DNA of 5,565 nt from an uncultured Planctomycetaceae bacterium. Its GTDB lineage: Bacteria; Planctomycetota; Planctomycetia; Pirellulales; Pirellulaceae. How positions within the stretch are numbered: the first letter of the stretch is position 1; every line of letters starts with the position of its first letter. Of the stretch, positions 1 to 5,565 are shown one piece after another. The DNA is taken from NCBI GenBank assembly GCA_937904535.1, contig CALELC010000054.1, positions 1 to 5,565 on the forward strand, in the 5' to 3' direction. The position numbers were made by a program, and so were the translations under genes. Below the pieces are notes generated by a model. The model had not been told where the DNA came from. It made no database searches and worked only from the letters and a program-made list of their open reading frames with translations.

Positions 1-412
1 TGCCTATTTGCGCTGGTTGGCAGAAATCGAGCCGATCAACTCCGCCCCAGCCCGACAGCCGCTGACGCACACGTTTTGCTTTGAGGGTGTGCGGCTGCAA
101 TTGGAACTCGGTGACGCCGTGCAGTGGTGTCTGCACGCTCCGCCGGTTAGCTCCGAGTTGGAGGAGCGGTTCGATGCGATTTATTTTGATCCCTACAGTC
201 CAGCGAGCGCACCGCGGCTGTGGCAGCAGGATATCTTTGCCGCGCTTCGTGAGCGGTTGGCAGCCGACGGTAAACTCGCCAGCTACTGCGTCAGCCGCCC
301 GGTTCGCGACGCCCTGACGGCTGCGGGGTTTTTCGTTCACAAGGTCCCCGGACCACCGGGCGGTAAACGCGAAGTGCTGCTTGCGCAAGCGGCACCAGCC
401 CTGCGACCGTAA
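1..412 (+). CDS. MnmC/MnmD-like SAM-dependent tRNA methyltransferase, 3' end only
   Basis: The reading frame is open from base 2 to the TAA at 410-412, so the gene begins upstream; the in-frame TTG at base 8 is not its start. What remains is the C-terminal half of a Rossmann-type methyltransferase of the MnmC N-terminal (DUF752) family. This family methylates the aminomethyl group on the wobble uridine of certain tRNAs, using S-adenosylmethionine in the cytosol. Visible marks are a strand ending in L-E-L-G-D, then F-D-A-I-Y-F-D-P-Y-S-P (about 173-202) followed by P-R-L-W, matching the family's D-[AG]-F-[AS]-P...P-x-x-W active-site segment. Next come a strand and helix (K-L-A-S-Y-C...V-R-D-A-L-T-A-A-G-F) and a final G-G-K-R-E-V-L-L, matching the family's G-x-K-R-E end. 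The protein stops there, with no FAD oxidase domain fused as in E. coli MnmC, so it is MnmD-like. The N-terminal SAM glycine motif is outside the window. The family is fairly sure; the exact tRNA substrate is inferred. Confidence 0.8.
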   Translation, partial: AYLRWLAEIEPINSAPARQPLTHTFCFEGVRLQLELGDAVQWCLHAPPVSSELEERFDAIYFDPYSPASAPRLWQQDIFAALRERLAADGKLASYCVSRPVRDALTAAGFFVHKVPGPPGGKREVLLAQAAPALRP

Positions 413-424
413 GCTGCGATCAGG

Positions 425-449
425 AGCGGCTGGCAGATCGCCAGCCGCT
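425..449. repeat. perfect 10-bp-stem hairpin, REP-like or terminator-like
   Basis: AGCGGCTGGC (425-434) pairs perfectly with GCCAGCCGCT (440-449) around the 5-base loop AGATC, starting 12 bases after the methyltransferase stop. It is GC-rich and very stable. No T-run follows on the + strand (next bases TACAGGCGTC), so it is not a textbook intrinsic terminator. It could be a weak or factor-assisted terminator, an mRNA 3'-end stabiliser, or one copy of a dispersed palindromic repeat. The palindrome itself is certain; its role is open. Confidence 0.55.
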
Positions 450-472
450 ACAGGCGTCTCGGTGGCGGCAAG

Positions 473-501
473 TTGTCCCCGGAGCCTTTTCCGCATAGGC
501 T
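473..501 (+). promoter_or_regulatory. weak candidate sigma70-type promoter for the redox operon
   Basis: TTGTCC (473-478) is followed after 17 bases by TAGGCT (496-501), giving 4 of 6 and 3 of 6 matches to the -35 and -10 consensus. It sits in the 211-base spacer before the FAD oxidoreductase, after the hairpin, where an operon promoter is expected. The match is poor and planctomycete promoters are not well defined, so this is only a pointer. Confidence 0.15.
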
Positions 502-623
502 AACGCCCTGATCCCGCCTCGGCCCATCGGCGAGCGTGGTTTCCTCTGCCCTGGGGGCTGCCGCCATTGTCCCGCCTCCTGATTCACCCTCCCACCGTAC
601 CCCCCAAGCTCTTCAATCGACTC

Positions 624-2915
624 ATGATGATTTCTCGACAGATTGGCGCTCGGCCAATGATGAGCTTTTTGTTTGCGAGCTTGCTGATTACGGCAACCCG
701 CCTCTCAGCCGCGGAAGTGTTTGTCGAAGCCGAAAGTTTCGACGATCGCGGCGGCTGGCAACTCGACACCCAGTTCATTCAGCAGATGGGCTCGCCGTAT
801 TTGTTGGCTCATGGACTGGGTAAACCGGTACAAGATGCCGTTACCCGCGTGACCGTTCCGCAGACAGGAAAATACCTGGTATGGGTGCGGACGTTTGACT
901 GGGTGGCTCGTTGGCAGGCACCAGGCACGCCGGGACGATTTGCTCTGCTGATCAACGGGGCGCCGGTGTCCGAGGATCTGGGAACTCAAGGGGCTGACTG
1001 GCAGTGGCACCGAGTTGGAGAGGTCGATCTGGCAGCGGGTCAGGCAGAGCTGACGCTGCGAGATTTGACCGGTTTTAATGGTCGCTGCGATGCGATTTAC
1101 CTGACCACCGATGCGAATGCGAAGCCCGACAACAGCAGTGAAGTGTTGCCGCTCTGGCGGCGTCAGCAATTGGGTTTGCAAGACAGCATTGCGGCCACGG
1201 GGCCCTATGACTTGGTCGTGGTGGGTGGCGGCTATTCCGGTATGGGCGCTGCCATTTCGGCTGCGCGGATGGGGTGCCGTGTGGCCCTGATCCAAGACCG
1301 TGCTGTGCTCGGCGGAAATGGGTCGAGCGAAGTGCGGGTGTGGGCGATGGGCAACATCCGCCGAGGCCGCTTCCCGCGTATCGGTGAAATTGTGGAAGAG
1401 TTTGCGGATCGGGCCACCAAGTCGCCGGGCCGCGCCGAAGAGTTCGGCGACGATCTGAAAGAAGAGGTCGCTCGGGCCGAGAGGAACATCGATCTCTTCT
1501 TGAACCACCACGCCTTTGCCGTGCAGATGCAAGGCAATCGGATCGCGTCGGTCGATGCGCTCGACGTGAAAACCAGCCAAATCCGCCGCTTTAGCAGTCC
1601 GTTGTTCGTCGACTGCACCGGTCATGGCTGGGTTGGCGAAAAAGCGGGAGCCGATTGGGATATGACTCCCGAAGGTCGCATGGGGATGAGCAACATGTGG
1701 ACCTGGGACGAAGCGGCTGAGCCCACGTCGTTCCCGGAAACGCCGTGGGCCTTACCGCTATCGATGGAAGATTTTCCTTATCCGCGCGACTATCACGCGC
1801 AGTGGTTTTGGGAGAGCGGTTATGACAAGGATCCGATTGGCGAAGCGGAAGCGATCCGCGATTGGAATCTGCGCGCTGGGTTCGGCGCCTTCAACGCGAT
1901 GAAGAACGGTGACGGTGCCGCCGACCATCGCCATGCCGTGCTGACCTGGATGGCCTACGTCGGTGGCCCGCGCGAAAGCCGGCGTCTGCTCGGTGACGTG
2001 GTGCTGACTCAGGACGACATCGTGCAGAAGACCGAGTTCATCGACGGTTGTGTGCCGACGACCTGGTCGATCGATCTGCACTATCCCAAGCGCGAGTTCG
2101 CTGGAAAGTTTCCGGATAACCCATTCATCTCGGTCGCCGTGCACGACCGCCGTGTCGACCGCTTGTATGGTTACCCGGTCCCCTACCGCTGCTTTTACTC
2201 GCGGAATATCGACAACCTGTTTATGGCGGGTCGCTGTATCAGTGTCACCCACGAGGCGCTGGGGACGGTTCGTGTGATGAAGACCTGCGGGATGATGGGC
2301 GAGGTGGTCGGCAAAGCCGCGAGCATCTGTCGCCAAAACGATTGCACGCCCCGCGACGTTTATGAGCAGCACCTCGATGAATTGCTCGGCCTGTTGCAAT
2401 TGCCCGGCCAAGCGCGACGCGAGACTTATAACGATCCGATCGTGATGCCCGAGAACATTCTGCCGCTGCCAGGGGCACTCGGACCGGAAACTGGCCGAGC
2501 CTTACGTGAGTTCGCTGGAGTGGTGGTCGATGAATCGCAGGCAGAGCTTGCCGGCGATTGGACACACGGCGAAGGGCTCAAGGGGTTTGTCGGCTGGGGC
2601 TATCACTACGCGGCTGCCGACAGCGGTGCACTGGCCGATTTTCGCTTGAAGGTGCCGAGCAATGGCGACTACGCCGTACGGATTTCGGTCCAGCCACACG
2701 AGAACCGCGGGGCGACGGTGCCGGTCGATGTTCTCGTCGATAACCAAGTGGTGGAACGCAAAACCGTCGATATGCGGCAGGAGTTTCCTGAGAGCCTGTG
2801 CGAGCTAGCGCGGCTGACACTTAAGGCCGATCAAGTGGTGACCGTTCGCCTGGTGACCGAGGGAGCGGGCGGATACGTGCATGCTGACATGGCGCAGTTG
2901 CTGCCTGTGCAGTAA
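624..2915 (+). CDS. secreted FAD-dependent oxidoreductase with flanking beta-sandwich-like domains
   Basis: This is a 763-residue exported flavoprotein of the FAD_oxidored (PF12831-like) group. Residues 1-30 form a Sec-type signal peptide: basic n-region with R5 and R10, hydrophobic stretch 12-27, likely cleavage after S-A-A before E31. Residues ~31-161 are beta-rich and resemble golvesin/xanthan-lyase-type or carbohydrate-binding modules (E-A-E-S-F, G-K-Y-L-V-W-V-R, D-A-I-Y-L). The FAD core starts at ~195 with V-V-V-G-G-G-Y-S-G (dinucleotide glycines 201-206), then L-G-G-N-G-S-S-E-V-R-V-W, P-R-E-S-R-R-L-L-G-D, and the typical late FAD segment N-L-F-M-A-G-R-C-I-S (531-540) with V-R-V-M-K-T-C. 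Residues ~631-762 form a second beta-rich domain. Substrate is unknown. ATG 624 (or 627) is chosen because it gives a normal signal-peptide n-region; the frame is open to a TTG at 567 with GGGGG 9 bases upstream, which would add 19 residues. The next gene starts 3 bases after the stop. Confidence 0.9.
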   Translation: MMISRQIGARPMMSFLFASLLITATRLSAAEVFVEAESFDDRGGWQLDTQFIQQMGSPYLLAHGLGKPVQDAVTRVTVPQTGKYLVWVRTFDWVARWQAPGTPGRFALLINGAPVSEDLGTQGADWQWHRVGEVDLAAGQAELTLRDLTGFNGRCDAIYLTTDANAKPDNSSEVLPLWRRQQLGLQDSIAATGPYDLVVVGGGYSGMGAAISAARMGCRVALIQDRAVLGGNGSSEVRVWAMGNIRRGRFPRIGEIVEEFADRATKSPGRAEEFGDDLKEEVARAERNIDLFLNHHAFAVQMQGNRIASVDALDVKTSQIRRFSSPLFVDCTGHGWVGEKAGADWDMTPEGRMGMSNMWTWDEAAEPTSFPETPWALPLSMEDFPYPRDYHAQWFWESGYDKDPIGEAEAIRDWNLRAGFGAFNAMKNGDGAADHRHAVLTWMAYVGGPRESRRLLGDVVLTQDDIVQKTEFIDGCVPTTWSIDLHYPKREFAGKFPDNPFISVAVHDRRVDRLYGYPVPYRCFYSRNIDNLFMAGRCISVTHEALGTVRVMKTCGMMGEVVGKAASICRQNDCTPRDVYEQHLDELLGLLQLPGQARRETYNDPIVMPENILPLPGALGPETGRALREFAGVVVDESQAELAGDWTHGEGLKGFVGWGYHYAAADSGALADFRLKVPSNGDYAVRISVQPHENRGATVPVDVLVDNQVVERKTVDMRQEFPESLCELARLTLKADQVVTVRLVTEGAGGYVHADMAQLLPVQ

Positions 2916-2918
2916 ACC

Positions 2919-4700
2919 ATGCGGTCACTGCCAGTCCTTGAACTGTCGTCGGATCGCCGTCTGCGGAATCGGCTGGCCCCGTGGATTCACGCGGGGCGGC
3001 TGATGCTGGTGGCGTTGCTGCTGCTAGGGCTACACCGTTGGGCTCGCGAGCAATCCACGGGCACAGCGCCCACGATCACGGAGACGATTGATGTTGCTGC
3101 GGTGCAATCGCTCTTACCCGGCGGTGCCGTGGTTGAACCACTGGAACACGACCCGGCAGTCGTGCGAGTCGCGGACACTGCTGGCCAGACGATCGGATTC
3201 GTGGCGCAGACGCTACCGCACGCCGAGCGAGTGGTCGGCTATGCGGGGCCGAGCAATCTGGCGATCGTGATGGACGAGCAGTGGCAGGTGACGGCGGTCC
3301 ATCTGCTGCATTGCCCGGACACCACCGAGCATCTCCGAAAAGTCGAGAGCCGCCGCGCGTTCTGGCAGCAGTTCATCGGCTGGAAGTGGGGCGCGACGGC
3401 AGCGGTTCAAGTCGACGGCGTCAGCGGTGCGACGCTGACAAGTCTCGCCATTGCCGAAGCGGTCGCTTGGCGAATGGCGACCGCCGGTGTGCCGCCAGCC
3501 GGTCCGCCGCCGATTCGTCGCAGCGTGCGATTTGCGGGTGCGGTCGAAATGGATCGGATTCGCAAATGGTTCCCTGAGGCTGCGGATACCCGTGAAGACG
3601 AAGACGCGATCTACCAGATCACAGTCGCCGATGCCAACGCTCGTCCCCTGGGAACGCTGCTACGCACCGGCCCCTTATGCGATACCGTGATCGGTTACCA
3701 AGGTCCGACCGAGGTTTATCTCAAGCGGGATGACGAGGGACTGGTGAGCGATTTGCTGCTCGGTGAGAGTTTTGATAACCAGCCTTATATCAATTACGTC
3801 AAGCAAGAAGCGTCGTTCTGGCGGAAGTTCAAAGGACGTTCACTGGAATCGCTCGCCAAATTAGATCTGGAGGCGGAATGGATCGACGGCGTGTCGGGCG
3901 CGACGATGACGTCGATCGCGGTGGCCGAAACGATTCGCGAGGCAGCGGCAACTCTACTAGATCATCAACAGCAAGTTGCCGCCGCGGCCGCTTCGGCGGC
4001 TGCCGACGAGGGACTGGCAGAGCGACGGTTCCGCTGGAATTGGTCGACGACGGAACTGTTGACCGCGGGGCTTGCCGTCGTCGCGATGGCTTGGAGCCGC
4101 TCACGACTTCGCGGACGCCGACTCCCACGCTTGCTCTGGCAATGGACAATCCTTGTGGTGCTTGGTCTCGTCTGCGGCAATCTGCTCTCGATGGCGCTGT
4201 GGAGCGGCTGGACGCGAGGCGGCGTGCCGTGGCGGTTGGCTCCAGGACTGGCGACGCTGGTGGTGGTTTCGCTCCTCGCCGCGGCGGTCAGTAAGGGGAA
4301 TTTGTACTGTGACCACCTCTGCCCGCACGGCATTTTGCAGCAGTGGATCCGGCCGCGGCGTTCGCGGCGTCTGTGGCGGCCTTTGCAGCATGTGCTGCGG
4401 CTGGCGGCGGTGGCTGCGATTTCGGTCGCACTGCTGGGGATGGTGATTCCGCTGCACACGAATCTTGCCTGGCTGGAGCCGTTCGATGCTTATGCGGTCC
4501 GCGTCGGTGTGAGTTTCAGTCTCGTCCTCTGGTCCGCATCACTGCTGCTGGCCCGCCTGCAGCCGATGGCCTACTGTCGCCATGCCTGTCCCACCGGCAA
4601 GCTGTTGGACTACGTCCGCCGCGACGCCTCCCGCCACCGGATCACGCTGGCGGACTTGGGCCTGATCGTCGGCGTGGCCGCCATTTGGATGGGCCGCTGA
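2919..4700 (+). CDS. membrane flavoprotein with two FMN-binding domains and NosR/NapH-like C-x3-C-P core
   Basis: This 593-residue protein probably carries electrons across the cytoplasmic membrane. After a basic N-terminus comes one membrane helix (~26-39). Two tandem FMN_bind domains follow (~60-186 and ~205-345), each ending in D-G-V-S-G-A-T-x-T-S (from D166 and D323). This is the motif on which ApbE attaches FMN to threonine, so T172 and T329 are the likely acceptors. An alanine-rich linker (~352-362) leads to about six helices (~379-391, 407-427, 440-458, 491-511, 529-546, 576-591). C464-x3-C468-P and C553-x3-C557-P match the membrane motifs of NosR. Basic loops (392-404, 478-487, 566-574) place both cysteine motifs in the cytosol and both FMN domains outside. 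The C-terminal ferredoxin domain of NosR is absent. The start lies 3 bases after the oxidoreductase stop, with no Shine-Dalgarno, suggesting translational coupling. It is not NosR itself; no nos genes are nearby. Confidence 0.9.
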   Translation: MRSLPVLELSSDRRLRNRLAPWIHAGRLMLVALLLLGLHRWAREQSTGTAPTITETIDVAAVQSLLPGGAVVEPLEHDPAVVRVADTAGQTIGFVAQTLPHAERVVGYAGPSNLAIVMDEQWQVTAVHLLHCPDTTEHLRKVESRRAFWQQFIGWKWGATAAVQVDGVSGATLTSLAIAEAVAWRMATAGVPPAGPPPIRRSVRFAGAVEMDRIRKWFPEAADTREDEDAIYQITVADANARPLGTLLRTGPLCDTVIGYQGPTEVYLKRDDEGLVSDLLLGESFDNQPYINYVKQEASFWRKFKGRSLESLAKLDLEAEWIDGVSGATMTSIAVAETIREAAATLLDHQQQVAAAAASAAADEGLAERRFRWNWSTTELLTAGLAVVAMAWSRSRLRGRRLPRLLWQWTILVVLGLVCGNLLSMALWSGWTRGGVPWRLAPGLATLVVVSLLAAAVSKGNLYCDHLCPHGILQQWIRPRRSRRLWRPLQHVLRLAAVAAISVALLGMVIPLHTNLAWLEPFDAYAVRVGVSFSLVLWSASLLLARLQPMAYCRHACPTGKLLDYVRRDASRHRITLADLGLIVGVAAIWMGR

Positions 4701-4706
4701 TCGGTA

Positions 4707-4742
4707 CGCCGCCCATTTTCGTTCGGGCGTCGCGGTCCTTTT
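4707..4742 (+). terminator. candidate intrinsic terminator of the redox operon
   Basis: Seven bases after the membrane flavoprotein stop, CGCCGCCC (4707-4714) pairs with GGGCGTCG (4725-4732) with one mismatch (C4709/T4730) and a 10-base T-rich loop. TCCTTTT follows at 4736-4742. The position is right and the stem is GC-rich, but the stem is imperfect, the loop is large and the T-tract is short and offset by three bases, so confidence is moderate to low. Confidence 0.4.
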
Positions 4743-5028
4743 GCGTAACGCTGCCGCTCGTCCCTGAGGTACGAAGGGCGTGCTGCAAGCGACAGTTGAG
4801 CAGAGACAGCAAGGCTGATGCCTTGAAGAGCGTTTGCAAATCCCTCCACCGATCGCCACGCCTCTGGACGTGCCGACGAGTAGTTCCCGTTCCCTACCAA
4901 GAGAGTTTGCCTGCCGCGAGCTGAGGCGCCGCGAGAGTCGCTATCGCGTGTTGTTGATGGGATCCCCCGCAAGGGCAACGGATGTCGGAACCGGTACCAG
5001 GCGGAACGATCAGGCGATTTGCCGCCGG
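4743..5028. other. spacer without a convincing gene; possible dispersed intergenic element
   Basis: No coding frame here has a family match or a credible start. The - strand frame running from about 4978 down into the end of the membrane flavoprotein gene stays open for 122 codons. Its translation (for example A-L-Q-G-I-S-L-A-V-S-A-Q-L-S-L-A-A-R-P at 4767-4823) is not recognisable as a domain, though its style reminds me of small hypothetical proteins annotated repeatedly in Pirellula-type genomes. A + strand frame running on from inside the preceding gene is open to 4924 and is equally unconvincing. A short 6-bp hairpin (CAAGGC/GCCTTG, 4810-4825) is the only clear small structure. I treat the stretch as non-coding. 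Confidence 0.35.
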
Positions 5029-5038
5029 AACGATCGTT
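5029..5038. promoter_or_regulatory. candidate operator palindrome
   Basis: AACGATCGTT is a perfect 10-base palindrome. It lies within the second copy of a 10-base direct repeat, CGGAACGATC (5002-5011 and 5026-5035), and overlaps by two bases the candidate -35 box at 5037. That is a common place for a repressor site. No regulator gene is visible in the window, and short palindromes containing CGATCG are frequent in GC-rich DNA, so this is weak evidence. Confidence 0.25.
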
Positions 5039-5066
5039 GTGGGATTGGGCTGCTCGTGCCTATACT
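5037..5066 (+). promoter_or_regulatory. candidate sigma70-type promoter for the ROK kinase
   Basis: TTGTGG (5037-5042), an 18-base spacer and TATACT (5061-5066) give 4 of 6 and 5 of 6 consensus matches. The -10 box stands out in GC-rich DNA. Transcription would start near 5073 and leave a leader of about 64 bases before the ATG at 5137. The kinase follows a long spacer and a terminator-like hairpin, so it needs its own promoter, and this is the best match I see. Confidence 0.4.
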
Positions 5067-5136
5067 TCTTGACCCCTGTGCCGCCCCGGTTTGGGGACGA
5101 GAGTTTCGCTATCCCCTGCTCCACACGAATCTGCGA

Positions 5137-5565
5137 ATGAACCAACCGGTAAGCGCCACTCCGATTGCGGATGCCAAACGCCCGTTTTTTTACGGCGTGG
5201 ATGTGGGCGGAACGGCGATCAAGGTCGGTTTGGTCGACGATCTGGGACGCGTGCTGGGGTTCATCAGCCTGCCGACCGATGAACCGGCCGGGGCGCGGGC
5301 CGCGATGCAGCGCGTTGCGACGGCATTGAGCAACCTCTGTGAGAGCTTGGGAGTTGCGATCGGCGACGTCGCCGCGATCGGGCTGGGAGCTCCCGGACCG
5401 ATGGATTTAGCTGCCGGAACGCTCGTGGCTCCTCCACAGTTGCCCTCGTGGTGGGGGGTAAATCTGCGAGACGTGCTTTCGGAGCTTACCGGTTTGCCGG
5501 TGGCTTTCACGAACGACGCCAACGCAGCTGCCTACGGCGAGTTCTGGCTGGGCCCTGGAGAATCG
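5137..5565 (+). CDS. ROK-family sugar kinase (glucokinase-like), 5' end only
   Basis: The first 143 codons of a cytosolic ATP-dependent sugar kinase of the ROK family; the frame is still open at the window edge. ROK kinases usually phosphorylate glucose, N-acetylglucosamine or related sugars at O6. Residues 19-29 hold Y-G-V-D-V-G-G-T-A-I-K, the ATP phosphate-binding D-x-G-G-T-x-x-K. Residues 82-90 hold G-L-G-A-P-G-P-M-D, the second conserved glycine/proline segment. L-P-x-W at 102-105 and then F-T-N-D-A-N-A-A-A-Y-G-E at 124-135 carry the catalytic aspartate, D127. The ROK zinc-binding cysteines, and residues that would help fix the sugar, lie beyond the window. ATG 5137 is chosen because it leaves a short 18-residue lead before the first strand; there is no clear Shine-Dalgarno. 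The family also contains repressors with an N-terminal helix-turn-helix; none is present, so this is an enzyme. Glucokinase is likely but not proven. Confidence 0.88.
   Translation, partial: MNQPVSATPIADAKRPFFYGVDVGGTAIKVGLVDDLGRVLGFISLPTDEPAGARAAMQRVATALSNLCESLGVAIGDVAAIGLGAPGPMDLAAGTLVAPPQLPSWWGVNLRDVLSELTGLPVAFTNDANAAAYGEFWLGPGES

Noticed and set aside
705..1625. 306-codon - strand open frame inside the FAD oxidoreductase gene
   Set aside because: It lies antisense to a gene with clear family motifs. Its translation is rich in H, R and P with no recognisable domain, as expected for the shadow of a GC-rich gene.
1758..2411. 217-codon - strand open frame
   Set aside because: Antisense to the conserved FAD core of the oxidoreductase; no domain motif and no independent promoter or ribosome site.
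4343..4924. 193-codon + strand frame crossing the end of the membrane flavoprotein gene
   Set aside because: More than half overlaps the C-x3-C-P coding region in another frame, and the remainder has no recognisable motif. Low stop frequency in GC-rich DNA explains it.
4913..4935. Direct repeat GCCGCGAG at 4913-4920 and 4928-4935
   Set aside because: Eight bases of GC-rich sequence repeated at a 15-base step is expected by chance at this composition; no further copies nearby.
5084..5096. CCCC-N5-GGGG mini-hairpin in the kinase leader
   Set aside because: Only four base pairs and no supporting context; too weak to call a regulatory structure.
5190..5522. 110-codon - strand frame at the window end
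   Set aside because: Antisense to the ROK kinase, whose catalytic motifs are intact on the + strand.
1..5565. tRNA or rRNA genes, CRISPR array, insertion sequence ends
   Set aside because: I saw no tRNA-like cloverleaf, no regularly spaced repeats and no transposase coding on either strand.

Overview
The window looks like chromosomal DNA of a planctomycete, probably of the Pirellulales. It is GC-rich, starts lack clear Shine-Dalgarno sequences, and it carries a secreted FAD oxidoreductase flanked by all-beta domains of a kind common in that phylum. The ROK kinase also has the N-terminal layout I associate with planctomycete glucokinases. This placement is inferred from protein character, not from a marker gene.

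Layout, all genes on the + strand: (1) 1-412, the 3' end of a stand-alone MnmC/MnmD-like tRNA-modification methyltransferase. (2) 413-623, a spacer with a perfect 10-bp-stem hairpin just after the stop. (3) 624-2915, an exported FAD-dependent oxidoreductase with beta-rich domains on both sides of the flavin core. (4) 2919-4700, a membrane protein with two covalent-FMN domains and a NosR/NapH-like membrane core with two C-x3-C-P motifs. (5) 4701-5136, a 436-base spacer with a terminator-like hairpin, an unexplained middle part, and a candidate promoter with an overlapping palindrome. (6) 5137 to the window end, the first 143 codons of a ROK-family sugar kinase.

The main point of interest is the pair at 624-4700. 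The genes are 3 bases apart and almost certainly co-transcribed. The second gene encodes a plausible transmembrane electron conduit, with cytosol-facing cysteine motifs and two flavinylation motifs on the outer side. The first encodes an exported FAD enzyme that could be its electron partner. Together they suggest an extracytosolic redox system driven by, or feeding, the cytosolic or membrane electron pool. The substrate cannot be read from the sequence. No ApbE flavin transferase, which the system would need, lies in the window. The flanking tRNA methyltransferase and sugar kinase appear to be separate transcription units.
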